DNA of 64,000 nt from Bradyrhizobium sp. LTSP849 (GTDB lineage: Bacteria; Pseudomonadota; Alphaproteobacteria; Rhizobiales; Xanthobacteraceae), in the NCBI RefSeq assembly GCF_000938255.1, contig NZ_JYMR01000005.1, positions 124,001 to 188,000 on the forward strand. Reading direction: 5' to 3'. The notes beneath the pieces were generated by a model. It was not told where the DNA came from. It saw only the letters and a program-made list of their open reading frames with translations, and searched no databases. Shown here in pieces: positions 26,403-35,439 of this stretch (the first letter of the stretch is position 1; every line of letters starts with the position of its first letter). The translations under genes and the position numbers were made by a program.

Positions 26403-28208
26403 TCAGCGCCCCGCGGCGTAGCCCTGCATGCCGCGCGGATTGGCGGCGGCACGGCGGCGCACGCCGACACGCGAGGCCGCGGTGAGGCGGCCTTCGGACC
26501 AGTCCGGTCCGACCTCGACGATATGCCCGCGCTCGCGAAGGTTCTCGATCGTCGCCTCCGGCACGCGGTTCTCGATCACGAGCACGCCGGGGCGCGAGGT
26601 GCGCGGCCAGAACGAGATCGGGAAATGCTCGGAATGCCAGGCCGGCGCGTCGATCGCCTCCTGGAGATTGAGGTTGCAGTGGACGTGGCGCAGGAAGAAT
26701 TGCGTGATCCACTGATCCTGCTGGTCGCCGCCGGGCGAACCCCAGGCGAGGTACGGCTCGCCGTCGCGCAGCGCCATGGTCGGCGACAGCGTGGTGCGCG
26801 GCCGCTTGCCGGGCGCGAGCGAGCTCGGTTGGTTCTCCTCCAGATCGAACATCTGCGCGCGGCTGCCGAGGCAGAAGCCGAGCTCGGGAATGACAGGCGA
26901 GGATTGCAACCAGCCGCCGGACGGTGTCGACGAGATCATGTTGCCGGCCTTGTCGATGATGTCGAAATGCACGGTGTCGCCGCGTACTTCGCCGAAGCGG
27001 CCCACCGTCGGTTCACCGGCACCGAGCGCGCCAACGGCCTCGCGCTGGCCTTCGGCGCGGCGCAGCTTGACCACGCCGCCAAAGCCCTCGATCGCGCCGG
27101 GCCGGAGATCGAGCGAGGCCTTGTCGGTGACGAGCTTGCGGCGTTCGTCGTTGTAAGCATCCGACAGCAACGTCGCGATCGGGATCTCGCTGAATTTGGG
27201 ATCGCCGTAGAATTTCTCGCGATCGGCGAAGGCGAGCTTGGCGCATTCGATCTGGAGATGGATGAACTCAGGCCCGGTCGGGTCGAGCCCGTCGAGCGCA
27301 AAGCCCTTCAGCAAAGCGAGCTGCTGCAACGTCACCGGGCCCTGGCTCCAGACGCCCGCCTTGCAGACGGTGTAGCGGCCATAATCGTAGGTGAGCGGCG
27401 CTTCGATGGTCGGTTGCCAGCGCGCCATGTCGTCGGCAGAGAGCACGCCGCGATGCGGCGAGCCGCTGACGTCCATCACCTCCTGAGTGCGGCAGAACTT
27501 GTCGATCGCTTCGGCGACGAAACCGTGCGACCAGGCCTTCCGCGCGCGCTCGATCTCGGCATCGCGGCCGCCGCCGCCGCTCTCGGCCTCGCTCAGGATA
27601 CGAGCGTAGGTCGCCGCCAGCGTCTTGTTGGTGAAGAGCGTGCCGGGCCGCGGCACTTCGCCATTCGGCAGGTAGACTGCGGCCGAGGTCGGCCAGTGCT
27701 TGCGGAACAGTTGCTCGACGGTCTGGATCGTCGCGCAGGCACGCTCGACCAGCGGATGGCCGTCGCGCGCATAGGAGATCGCGGGCTCCAGCACGTCGCG
27801 CAGGCGCAGCGTACCGTAGTCGCGCAGCAGCATCATCCAGGATTCGAATGTACCAGGGACGCAGGCCGCGAGCAGGCCGGTGCCGGGCACCATGTCGAGG
27901 CCTTCGCTCCTGTAGTGGGCGATGGTGGCGCGCGCCGGCGCCGGGCCCTGGCCGCAGATCACCTCGGTGCGACCGCGCTTGACGTCATGGACGATGATGG
28001 GAACATCGCCGCCGGGGCCGTTGAGGTGCGGCTCGACCACCTGGAGCGTGAAGGCGGTGGCGACGCCGGCGTCGAAGGCATTGCCGCCTTTTTCCAGCGT
28101 GGCCATGCCGACGGCGGTCGCGATCCAGTGCGTGGTGGCGACCACGCCGAACGTGCCTTCGATTTCGGGGCGCGTCGTGAAGGGATCGGGATTGACTTTG
28201 CTGGCCAT
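26403..28208 (-). CDS. gamma-glutamyltransferase family protein, no signal peptide
   Basis: A 601-residue Ntn-hydrolase precursor of the gamma-glutamyltranspeptidase family. It has the N-terminal 'GVVATTHWIATAVGMATLEK' and 'GGNAFDAGVATAFTLQVVEP', then 'GPGGD'. The presumed autocleavage nucleophile is T412 in 'RGDTVHFDIIDKAGNMIS', where classical enzymes have T-T-H-(F/Y)-S-V-x-D. The small subunit has 'RPRTTLSPTMALRDGEPYLA' and 'GSPGGDQQDQWITQFFL'. The canonical glycine pair and carboxylate-binding residues are only partly recognisable. Unlike classical periplasmic enzymes it starts 'MASKVNPDPF' with no export signal, so it probably acts in the cytoplasm after uptake. Cephalosporin-acylase-like relatives exist, so the true substrate is open. 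Confidence 0.88.
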   Translation of the reverse strand: MASKVNPDPFTTRPEIEGTFGVVATTHWIATAVGMATLEKGGNAFDAGVATAFTLQVVEPHLNGPGGDVPIIVHDVKRGRTEVICGQGPAPARATIAHYRSEGLDMVPGTGLLAACVPGTFESWMMLLRDYGTLRLRDVLEPAISYARDGHPLVERACATIQTVEQLFRKHWPTSAAVYLPNGEVPRPGTLFTNKTLAATYARILSEAESGGGGRDAEIERARKAWSHGFVAEAIDKFCRTQEVMDVSGSPHRGVLSADDMARWQPTIEAPLTYDYGRYTVCKAGVWSQGPVTLQQLALLKGFALDGLDPTGPEFIHLQIECAKLAFADREKFYGDPKFSEIPIATLLSDAYNDERRKLVTDKASLDLRPGAIEGFGGVVKLRRAEGQREAVGALGAGEPTVGRFGEVRGDTVHFDIIDKAGNMISSTPSGGWLQSSPVIPELGFCLGSRAQMFDLEENQPSSLAPGKRPRTTLSPTMALRDGEPYLAWGSPGGDQQDQWITQFFLRHVHCNLNLQEAIDAPAWHSEHFPISFWPRTSRPGVLVIENRVPEATIENLRERGHIVEVGPDWSEGRLTAASRVGVRRRAAANPRGMQGYAAGR

Positions 28209-28295
28209 GGAAATTCGCTACCTTATTTGTCGCGCGCGCAATTGATCACAGGCAATGCCTGGCTGCCAATGCGTGGGCCGCATGGCACGCGCGCG

Positions 28296-29285
28296 TCACG
28301 CCGGGACCGGCGCGGTGTTAACCGCGTGGCAGGCGACGCCGTCAATCAGTTCCGGAGCCTCCTTGCGGCAGAGATCGAACGCCAGCGGGCAACGCGGATT
28401 GAAGGCGCAGCCGGGCGGTGGGTTGATCGGGTTCGGAATCTCGCCCTTCACCGGAATGCGCTGGCGGCCACTCATGGCCAGATCTGGCACGGCGCCTAGC
28501 AGCATCTTGGTGTAGGGCATACGCGGATGGGAGAACAGCTCGCGTCCTTCCGCGATCTCGACAATGCGGCCGAGATACATCACGCCGACACGGCTCGCCA
28601 TGTGGCGGACCACGGCGAGGTTGTGGCTGATGAACATGTAGGTCAGGCCGAACTTGTCCTGGAGGTCGCGCATCAGATTGAGGATCTGCGCCTGCACGGA
28701 GACGTCGAGCGCCGAGGTCGGCTCGTCGCAGACGATGAATTCGGCGTCGGAGGCAAGCGCCCGCGCAATCGCGATGCGCTGGCGCTGGCCGCCGGAGAAT
28801 TCATGCGGAAACTTCAACCGGTCGTCGGGATGCAGGCCGACGAGGCTGAGCAGTTCGCCGACGCGGGCCCGGATGTCGCGCTCGCCCTGGATCAGGTCGA
28901 AGGCACGGATCGGCTCGGCGATGATGGCGTCGACGCGGAAATGCGGGTTCAGGCTCGCATAGGGATCCTGGAAGATCATCTGGATGCGGCGGCGTAGTTT
29001 TCGGCGCGCTTGGGCCTGCCGCGGGTCGGTCATCGAAACGCCGTCAATCAATACGCTGCCGGAGCTTGGCGGCAGCAGGCCGACGACCATCCGCGCCACT
29101 GTGGTCTTGCCCGAACCGGATTCGCCGACCAGCGCAAAAGTCTCGCCCTTCCTGATGTCGAAGGTGACGGTGTCGACCGCCTTGAGGTATTCGAGCTGGC
29201 CGCCTTCGAGCACGCGGTTGAGCCATGGCTTCGAGACGTCGAAGACGCGGCGCAGGTTCTTGGCCTCGACGAAGGGCGCGCTCAT
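28296..29285 (-). CDS. peptide ABC transporter ATP-binding protein (DppF type), system 1
   Basis: A 329-residue ATPase with Walker A 'GESGSGKTTVARMVVGLLPP', 'IFQDPYASLNPHFRVDAIIA', signature 'FSGGQRQRIAIARALA', Walker B 'FIVCDEPTSALDVSVQAQIL' and H-loop 'FISHNLAVVRHM'. The C-terminal motif 'PPGCAFNPRCPLAFDLCRKE' is the oligopeptide-type extension. It overlaps its DppD-type partner by four bases. The gap of 87 bases to the gamma-glutamyltransferase gene is the second largest in the block. Confidence 0.92.
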   Translation of the reverse strand: MSAPFVEAKNLRRVFDVSKPWLNRVLEGGQLEYLKAVDTVTFDIRKGETFALVGESGSGKTTVARMVVGLLPPSSGSVLIDGVSMTDPRQAQARRKLRRRIQMIFQDPYASLNPHFRVDAIIAEPIRAFDLIQGERDIRARVGELLSLVGLHPDDRLKFPHEFSGGQRQRIAIARALASDAEFIVCDEPTSALDVSVQAQILNLMRDLQDKFGLTYMFISHNLAVVRHMASRVGVMYLGRIVEIAEGRELFSHPRMPYTKMLLGAVPDLAMSGRQRIPVKGEIPNPINPPPGCAFNPRCPLAFDLCRKEAPELIDGVACHAVNTAPVPA

Positions 29286-30268
29286 GCCGCGCTCTCCGCC
29301 GGCACGCCGTCATAGAGATGGCAGGCGACCGATTGCGCGCCGCGCGGCTGCGGCTCGGGCCGGTCGACACGGCAACGATCGAACGCGGAGGCACAGCGCG
29401 GATTGAACGAGCAGCCGCGCGGGATTGCCGACAGGCGCGGCATGGAGCCCGGGATTTGCACCAGCCGCTTGTCCTCACCTGCAAGCGTTGGGATGGCGCC
29501 CATTAATCCCTTCGCATAGGGGTGCAGCGGGTTCTTGACGACGTCCTGCACCGGTCCGATCTCGGCGACGCGGCCGGCATACATCACCGCGACGCGGTCG
29601 GAGGTCTCGGCGATCACGCCCATGTCGTGGGTCACCAGCATCACTGCAGTGCCGTGGTCGCGGCCGAGCCGCTTGATCAGCGTGATGATCTGCGCCTGCA
29701 CGGAGACGTCGAGCGCGGTGGTCGGCTCGTCCGCGATGATCAGCTCGGGCTCGGCGCAGATCGCCAGCGCAATCACCACGCGCTGGCGCATGCCGCCGGA
29801 GAATTCGTGGGGATAGCCGTCGATGCGCTTTTCGGGCGCGGGGATGCCGACTTCGGCAAGAAGGTCGATGGCGCGGCGGCGCGCGGCGGTTTCGGAGAGG
29901 TTCAGGTGGGTTCTGATCGTCTCCACGATCTGGTCACCGATCTTGTACAGCGGATTGAGCGAGGTGAGGGGATCCTGGAAGATCATGCCGATGCGCTTGC
30001 CGCGGACGCGGCGCATCTCCTCCGGCGGCAGATTGTCGATGCGCAGACCCGACAGGCGGATCTCGCCGCCGGAGATGCGGCCGGGCGGATCGATCAGGCC
30101 GATCACCGCGAGCCCGGTGACGGATTTGCCGGCGCCGGATTCACCGACTACGCCGAGCACCTCGCCCTTGGCGATGTCGAAGGAGACGCCGTCGATGGCG
30201 CGCAGTGTGCCGCGGCGCGAGGCGAACTCGACCTGAAGATTGCGGACGGAGAGAACGGGTTCGGTCAT
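29282..30268 (-). CDS. peptide ABC transporter ATP-binding protein (DppD type), system 1
   Basis: A 328-residue ATPase read from the ATG at 30268 (MTEPVLSVRNLQVEF); a longer frame to 30325 would run back over the preceding permease gene. Walker A is 'GESGAGKSVTGLAVIGLIDP', signature '[16 protein letters not shown]', Walker B '[20 protein letters not shown]'. The C-terminal Cys motif 'PRGCSFNPRCASAFDRC' is present. It would energise the first importer with its DppF-type partner. Confidence 0.92.
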   Translation of the reverse strand: MTEPVLSVRNLQVEFASRRGTLRAIDGVSFDIAKGEVLGVVGESGAGKSVTGLAVIGLIDPPGRISGGEIRLSGLRIDNLPPEEMRRVRGKRIGMIFQDPLTSLNPLYKIGDQIVETIRTHLNLSETAARRRAIDLLAEVGIPAPEKRIDGYPHEFSGGMRQRVVIALAICAEPELIIADEPTTALDVSVQAQIITLIKRLGRDHGTAVMLVTHDMGVIAETSDRVAVMYAGRVAEIGPVQDVVKNPLHPYAKGLMGAIPTLAGEDKRLVQIPGSMPRLSAIPRGCSFNPRCASAFDRCRVDRPEPQPRGAQSVACHLYDGVPAESAA

Positions 30269-30281
30269 GAACGCTGGATAC

Positions 30282-31250
30282 TCATCGGAGTTTCGGGTTG
30301 AGCGCGTCGCGCAGCCAATCGCCAAGCAGGTTGATCGACAGGATCAGGGCCGCGAGCGCGATTCCGGGGAATGCGACGATCCACCATTCGCCTGCGAACA
30401 GATAGCCGTTGCCGATGCGGATCAGCGTGCCGAGCGAGGGCATGGTCTCGGGCATGCCCGAGCCGAGGAAGGATAGCGTCGCCTCGGTGATGATCGCGAG
30501 CGCGAGGTTGATGGTAGCGATCACGAGGATTGGCCCCATCGTGTTCGGCAGCACGTGGCGCAGCATGATCACGGGGGCGGGCAGGCCGATCAATTGCGCG
30601 GCTGCGACGTAATCCTTGTTCTTCTCGACCAGCACCGAACCACGCACCGTGCGCGCGTACTGCACCCAAAAACTCAGCCCGATGGCGAAGACCAGGACCG
30701 CCAACATGCTCATCTCGTCGAGCTTGTTGCCGAAGACCGATTTGGCGATGCCGTTGATCAAGAGCGCAATCAGGATGGCTGGAAAGGAAAGCTGCACGTC
30801 GGCGATACGCATGATCAGCCCGTCGACGGCGCCGCCGAAATAGCCGGCCGTCAACCCAAGCATGATGCCGAGCGCGCCAGACAAGACGACGCCGAGGACG
30901 CCGACAAGCAGCGAGATGCGCAGGCCGTAGAGGATAGCCGACAGCACGTCGCGGCCCTGCTCGTCGGTGCCGAGCAGAAACGGGCTCTGGCCGTCGGCGG
31001 TCCAGAGCGGGGAGATGCGCGAATTCATCAGCTGGAGCTGCGCCGGATCGAACGGATTTTGTACCGACAACACCGAGGCGAAGATCGCGATCAGGAAGAA
31101 CAGCAGCGTCACCGCAGCCGCGATCATGGTGATTTTGGAGCGGCGGAAGGAATAGAACAGGTCGCTGTCGAGCGCGCGTTTGAACCAGCCCGGTGGAGCG
31201 GCGCGCGAGCCGCGGTCTTCGACCTTGTGCGGGACGACGGCTTCGCTCAT
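30282..31250 (-). CDS. dipeptide/oligopeptide ABC transporter permease (DppC type), system 1
   Basis: A 322-residue permease starting at the ATG at 31250, one base past the stop of the DppB-type gene. The N-terminal cytoplasmic stretch, then 'FYSFRRSKITMIAAAVTLLF', 'TDEQGRDVLSAILYGLRISL' and the EAA loop 'YVAAAQLIGLPAPVIMLRHV' place it in the DppC/OppC group. It shares this plan with the system 2 copy but differs clearly in sequence, so the two importers are not a recent duplication. Confidence 0.9.
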   Translation of the reverse strand: MSEAVVPHKVEDRGSRAAPPGWFKRALDSDLFYSFRRSKITMIAAAVTLLFFLIAIFASVLSVQNPFDPAQLQLMNSRISPLWTADGQSPFLLGTDEQGRDVLSAILYGLRISLLVGVLGVVLSGALGIMLGLTAGYFGGAVDGLIMRIADVQLSFPAILIALLINGIAKSVFGNKLDEMSMLAVLVFAIGLSFWVQYARTVRGSVLVEKNKDYVAAAQLIGLPAPVIMLRHVLPNTMGPILVIATINLALAIITEATLSFLGSGMPETMPSLGTLIRIGNGYLFAGEWWIVAFPGIALAALILSINLLGDWLRDALNPKLR

Positions 31251-31251
31251 C

Positions 31252-32232
31252 TCAGTGCGCCCCGCTGACCGTCGAGCGCAGCCGCGGATCGACGATGGTG
31301 TAGAGGATATCAACCACGAGATTGATGGTGACGAAGATCAGGGACACCATCATCAGATAGGCCGCCATGATCGGGATATCGACGTTCTGAACGGCCTGCA
31401 CGAACAGCAGCCCCATGCCCGGCCACTGGAATACGGTCTCGGTGATGATTGCGAAAGCAATGACCGAGCCAAATTGCAGGCCCGCCACAGTAATCACGGG
31501 AACCAGCGTGTTGCGCAGCGCGTGGCCGAAATGGATCGCCCGTGTGGTGAGCCCGCGGGCGCGGGCGAAGCGGATATAGTCGGTCCGCATGACCTCGAGC
31601 ATCTCCGCGCGGACGAGCCGCATGATCAGAGTCATCTGGAACAGGCCGAGCGTGATCGAGGGCATGATCAGCGCTTTCAACCCTGACCAAGTCAGGAGCC
31701 CAGTCGTCCACCAGCCGATATGCACCACATCGCCCCGCCCGAACGAGGGCAGCCAGCCGAGTGTCACCGAGAACAGGTAGATCATGAGGATCCCGATCAG
31801 GAAGGTCGGCAGCGAGATGCCGATCAGCGAGACGGCCTGGAATACATGCGCGAGCCAGCTGTCACGGCGAAGCGCCGAATAGACCCCCATCAGGATGCCG
31901 CTGACCATCGCGAAGATGGTGGCGCAGATGGCGAGCTCCAGCGTTGCCGGCATCCGCTCCATCAGGAGATTGCTGACGGGCAGACGGAACTGGTAGGAGA
32001 TGCCGAACTTGAACTGCGCGGCGTTGCCGAGGTAGTGGCCGAACTGCACGATCACGGGATCGTCGAGGCCGAGCGACTTGCGGATTGCGGCGCGTTCGGC
32101 GCCCGACGTATCCATCCCGACCATCTGGTTCACTGGATCGCCGGCGAAGCGGAACATCGAGAACGAGATGATTCCGACGGCGATCATGACACCGATGGCC
32201 TGGATGGCCCGGCGCAGTGTGAAAGCGAGCAT
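31252..32232 (-). CDS. dipeptide/oligopeptide ABC transporter permease (DppB type), system 1
   Basis: A 326-residue permease with the start 'MLAFTLRRAIQAIGVMIAVG', 'FRFAGDPVNQMVGMDTSGAE', and EAA loop 'YIRFARARGLTTRAIHFGHA'. Six membrane helices are visible. It follows the binding-protein gene by 116 bases that contain a strong hairpin, so its expression may be set lower than that of the binding protein. Confidence 0.9.
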   Translation of the reverse strand: MLAFTLRRAIQAIGVMIAVGIISFSMFRFAGDPVNQMVGMDTSGAERAAIRKSLGLDDPVIVQFGHYLGNAAQFKFGISYQFRLPVSNLLMERMPATLELAICATIFAMVSGILMGVYSALRRDSWLAHVFQAVSLIGISLPTFLIGILMIYLFSVTLGWLPSFGRGDVVHIGWWTTGLLTWSGLKALIMPSITLGLFQMTLIMRLVRAEMLEVMRTDYIRFARARGLTTRAIHFGHALRNTLVPVITVAGLQFGSVIAFAIITETVFQWPGMGLLFVQAVQNVDIPIMAAYLMMVSLIFVTINLVVDILYTIVDPRLRSTVSGAH

Positions 32233-32302
32233 CTGTTCCTTTCACATATCTTCAGGGGCGCGCATCATCGCGTTCGCCCGAAACGGCAAATCCTTAAACA
32301 GC

Positions 32303-32332
32303 AAGTCCCGGAAGCCGAGGCTTCCGGGACTT
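32303..32332. other. strong stem-loop between binding protein and permease genes
   Basis: AAGTCCCGGAAGCC and its exact reverse complement are separated by only GA, a 14-bp nearly loopless palindrome (in practice a smaller loop opens). It lies 16 bases after the stop codon of the binding protein on the minus strand and has no T-run after it. Hairpins at this position in ABC operons often protect the abundant binding-protein mRNA and allow partial read-through. Confidence 0.7.
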
Positions 32333-32348
32333 CACAACTCGTCGACAC

Positions 32349-33950
32349 CTACTCGTCCTGCTTGGTCGCCCAATAGAGCAGGACCTGGTTGTCCGCGCGC
32401 TGAGTCAGTTTCACCTTCTTCGACACGCCCCAAGCGAGCGCTTGCTGATGCAGCGGGACATAGGCCCAGTCCTTGATCGAGATGTCCCAGGCCTGCTTGA
32501 TCAGCTGATCGCGCTTGGCCGGATCGGATTCCACGAGGACCTTGTCGGCGATCTCGTCGAACTGCTTGTTGCAATAGCCGGCGAGATTGGCCTCGCCGCG
32601 GTTCGGATCCTTGGGATCGTCCCGGCAGCCCATGATGTCGTGCAGCACGTTATGGGCGTCGAGTGTATCCGGGGTCCAGCCGAGCATGAACAGCGAAGTT
32701 TTGTAGCCGCCGGGCTTCAGCACCTTGGCGAAATACAGCGCCTTGGGTTGCGCCAGCAGCTCCACTTTGATGCCGATACGGGCGAGCATTCCGACGACGG
32801 CCTGACAGATCGCGGCGTCATTGACGTAGCGATCGTTCGGGCAGTCCATCGTGACTTCGAAACCCTCGGGATAGCCGGCGTCCGCCAGGAGCTTCTTGGC
32901 GGCGTCGGGGTCGAACTTCGGCCGGGTGAAGTCCTTCGACAGCGAATAGAGCTCCGGCGCAACCATCAGCGCGGACGGTGTCGAGAGGCCGCGCATGACG
33001 CGGTTCTTGATCAGCTCGATGTCGATCGCCCGGTAGACGGCCTCGCGGACGCGAACGTCCTTGAATGGGTTCTTGCCCTTGACGTTGGAGTACAACAGCT
33101 CGTCGCGCTGCTGATCCATGCCGACGAAGATGGTGCGGAGTTCGGGTCCCGTCAGCACGGTGGCATTGGGGCTCGAATTGACACGTTGAATATCCTGGAC
33201 CGGAACCGGCTCGATCACGTCGACCTCGCCCGACAGCAGGGCCGCGACACGCGTGGCCGGGGATGCGATCGGCGTGAAGATGATCTCCTTCAGATTATGT
33301 TCCGGCTTGCGCCACCAGTTCGGATTGGCCTTGAAGACGGTCTTCACGCCCGGCTGATGGCTCTCGATCATGAAGGGGCCGGTGCCGTTTTCATGGAGCG
33401 AGGCGTAGCTCGGGGTCGTGGCGGCGGCCGGTGTCGGCGCCACCGCATCGTTCGCCTCTGCCCATTTCTTGTCCATGATGTACCAGGTCGCCCAGAGCGC
33501 CGTCAGGATGGGATTGGGCGAGGTCAGGACGAAATCGACGGTGTAATCGTCGATCTTGACCGCCTTGGCGTCGGCGGGAACGCGGCTCTGGAAATTCGAG
33601 CCTTTCGCCCGCACGCGCTCGGCCGAGAACACGACGTCGTCAGCGGTGAAGGGGTCGCCATTGTGGAATTTCACGTCCTTGCGCAGGTGAAAGCGCCAAC
33701 GTGTCGGCTCCGGTGTCTCCCAGCTCTCGGCAAGCCCCGGGATGATCTTCAGGTCCTTGTCGCGGGCGACCAAGCCCTCATAGACATGACCGAGATGCGC
33801 ACTGGTGGTCGACTCGTTCAGTGTGTAGGGGTCGAGCGACTTCAGCTCACCCTGGTTGGCGTAGCGCAGCGTCTGGCTCGACGCCGGCGAGACCGCCATC
33901 GCAAGCACACCGGCGAGCGTCGCCGCAAACAGACTTCGTCCGACTGACAT
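32349..33950 (-). CDS. peptide-type ABC transporter substrate-binding protein (SBP_bac_5), system 1
   Basis: A 533-residue family 5 binding protein with a Sec leader (MSVGRSLFAATLAGVLAMAV, cleavage near SPASSQ). 'LRYANQGELKSLDPYTLNES', 'GLAESWETPEPTRWRFHLRK' and 'VKFHNGDPFTADDVVFSAER' are family marks. It is the first gene of the minus-strand block, so the main promoter should lie in 33951-34335. It is only distantly like the system 2 protein, which suggests different ligands. Confidence 0.92.
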   Translation of the reverse strand: MSVGRSLFAATLAGVLAMAVSPASSQTLRYANQGELKSLDPYTLNESTTSAHLGHVYEGLVARDKDLKIIPGLAESWETPEPTRWRFHLRKDVKFHNGDPFTADDVVFSAERVRAKGSNFQSRVPADAKAVKIDDYTVDFVLTSPNPILTALWATWYIMDKKWAEANDAVAPTPAAATTPSYASLHENGTGPFMIESHQPGVKTVFKANPNWWRKPEHNLKEIIFTPIASPATRVAALLSGEVDVIEPVPVQDIQRVNSSPNATVLTGPELRTIFVGMDQQRDELLYSNVKGKNPFKDVRVREAVYRAIDIELIKNRVMRGLSTPSALMVAPELYSLSKDFTRPKFDPDAAKKLLADAGYPEGFEVTMDCPNDRYVNDAAICQAVVGMLARIGIKVELLAQPKALYFAKVLKPGGYKTSLFMLGWTPDTLDAHNVLHDIMGCRDDPKDPNRGEANLAGYCNKQFDEIADKVLVESDPAKRDQLIKQAWDISIKDWAYVPLHQQALAWGVSKKVKLTQRADNQVLLYWATKQDE

Positions 33951-34335
33951 TCTTGACCCTCTTCACTCGCCCGCACCGTCATTTTTATTGTTCGGCGGGG
34001 CCGATCGATCCATGTTGCCCAGAGTTCTCGACCCGTGCAAGCGCCATTCCAGCAAGGAACGCGCCAAGTTGCACCGCTGTGCAGCAATGCTGACCAACAA
34101 TTTGTGGGACGAGAGGCGCGTGGGCGCCATTCGACTTTCGACCTGCGAGATTCCGGAACAGGAGCGGAAATTGCCTCACCGGCCGCCAGGCGAGCGTGTT
34201 CGTGGGCGCGATTTGATTGACCATATCCGGCGATTGCAGGAGCCATTGTCCGGCCGTCCGTCTCAGGTCGCTTGCGTCGCATACCATGTCGCGGCGATAC
34301 TGTGCCGCGCCGCTCGAATCTCATCTGGAGGGGAC
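33951..34335. other. divergent intergenic region
   Basis: This 385-base gap lies between the first gene of the peptide block (minus) and the DUF6489 gene (plus). It must hold promoters for both. Short open frames cross it, but none shows a family motif. I did not find a convincing promoter box or palindrome by eye. A purine-rich GGAGGGGA just before 34336 is the ribosome binding site of the DUF6489 gene. Confidence 0.5.
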
Positions 34336-34593
34336 ATGAAAGTTAACATCGAAATCGACTGCACCCCCCTTGAGGCCCGCCAGTTCATCGGATTGCCCGA
34401 CCTGGCTCCGATGCAGACGGCGGTGATGGACAAGCTACAGCAGCAGGTGTTGAGCAACATCGACAAGGTCTCGCCGGAATCGCTGATCCAAAGCTGGTTC
34501 ACCTTCGATCCAAAGCTCGCCGAGCGGTTTCAGGACATGTTCGTCACCATGGCGGGGCTCGGCAGCCCGCGCGGCGCCGACAAGAAGAAATAA
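34336..34593 (+). CDS. DUF6489 family small protein
   Basis: An 85-residue protein starting 'MKVNIEIDCTPLEARQFIGL', which is the typical opening of the alphaproteobacterial DUF6489 family as I remember it. The rest is helical ('AVMDKLQQQVLSNIDKV', 'RFQDMFVTMAG') with a basic tail. The ATG at 34336 is chosen because of GGAGGGGA directly before it; a longer in-frame extension upstream has no such site. Its stop overlaps the ATG of the next gene (TAATG), tying it to the hydrolase. Function unknown; members often lie near lipid or polyhydroxyalkanoate genes. Confidence 0.75.
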   Translation: MKVNIEIDCTPLEARQFIGLPDLAPMQTAVMDKLQQQVLSNIDKVSPESLIQSWFTFDPKLAERFQDMFVTMAGLGSPRGADKKK

Positions 34594-35393
34594 TGCCGTC
34601 CGAGCCGGACGGGTCGCAGGCGTCAGGCCGGCTACGTCCGCCGGGCCTTGGTCTGCTGCTTGCGGAAGCGCGCAGCGTGTTCGAATTCAACGCCAGCCTT
34701 TTGCTGTCGCCTGTCCTGATGCGCGCGCCCAAAGGCGACGGCCATCCGGTGCTGGCGCTGCCGGGCTTTCTCGCCAGCGACCTCTCGATGGCGCCGATGC
34801 GACGCTATCTCGGCGCACTCGGCTATGAGGCGCAAGCCTGGCGGATGGGCCGCAATCTCGGTGGGCTGGGCCGGATGCGGGAAGCCCTGCGCGCCCGTCT
34901 CACGGAAATCCATGCCGCGAGCGGACGCAAGGTCAGTCTGGTCGGATGGAGCCTCGGCGGTGTCTATGCGCGCGATCTCGCGCTTCAGGCGCCCGACATG
35001 GTCCGCAATGTCGTTACGCTCGGCAGCCCCTTCGCCAACGATGTGCGGGCAACCAATGCGACCGCGCTCTACGAGATGTTGTCCGGCGAGCGCGTCGAGG
35101 ATTTTGCGGAAGCGCGTGAAGCGATCGCCGGCGATCTTCCAGTGCCGGCGACGTCGATCTATTCGCGCACCGACGGCGTCGTGAACTGGCGGACCTGCCT
35201 GCTGCGCCCCTCGGATCGTGCCGAGAACATCGAGGTGCACCTGGCGAGCCATATCGGGCTCGGGGTGAACCCGGCTGCGTTGTGGGCCGTGGCGGATCGC
35301 CTGGCACAACCGGAGGGGGAGTTCTGGCCATTTGACCGGGCAGGGCCGTTTGCCATTGCATATGCCCCGCCGGAACGGGCAATATCGACCTGA
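34593..35393 (+). CDS. alpha/beta hydrolase (lipase-like)
   Basis: A 266-residue serine hydrolase. The nucleophile S120 is in 'VSLVGWSLGGVYARDLA'; the likely acid is in 'YSRTDGVVNWRTC' and the histidine in 'ASHIGLGVNPAALW'. No signal peptide is evident. 'APKGDGHPVLALPGFLASD' is shared closely with the hydrolase at 48144, so the two are paralogues. It is translationally coupled to the DUF6489 gene and followed after 46 bases by a wax ester synthase/DGAT gene, which suggests an acylglycerol or ester substrate. Confidence 0.85.
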   Translation: MPSEPDGSQASGRLRPPGLGLLLAEARSVFEFNASLLLSPVLMRAPKGDGHPVLALPGFLASDLSMAPMRRYLGALGYEAQAWRMGRNLGGLGRMREALRARLTEIHAASGRKVSLVGWSLGGVYARDLALQAPDMVRNVVTLGSPFANDVRATNATALYEMLSGERVEDFAEAREAIAGDLPVPATSIYSRTDGVVNWRTCLLRPSDRAENIEVHLASHIGLGVNPAALWAVADRLAQPEGEFWPFDRAGPFAIAYAPPERAIST

Positions 35394-35439
35394 CGAGAAG
35401 CGCCAACCAAGGCGCCCGTCAAATATTCGGGAGGGAACT

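Noticed and set aside
26343..28499. 718-codon open frame on the plus strand
   Set aside because: It is antisense to the gamma-glutamyltransferase gene, shows no family motif, and has the Arg/Ala/Gly-rich composition expected from the third-position GC of the opposite strand.
32303..32332. Terminator between the system 1 binding protein and permease genes
   Set aside because: The stem is strong but no T-run follows on the minus strand, and the downstream permease has no other obvious promoter, so a processing or stabilising hairpin fits better.
20196..33950. Simple tandem duplication of one dpp operon
   Set aside because: The gene order differs between the two sets and the binding proteins and permeases are clearly different in sequence.
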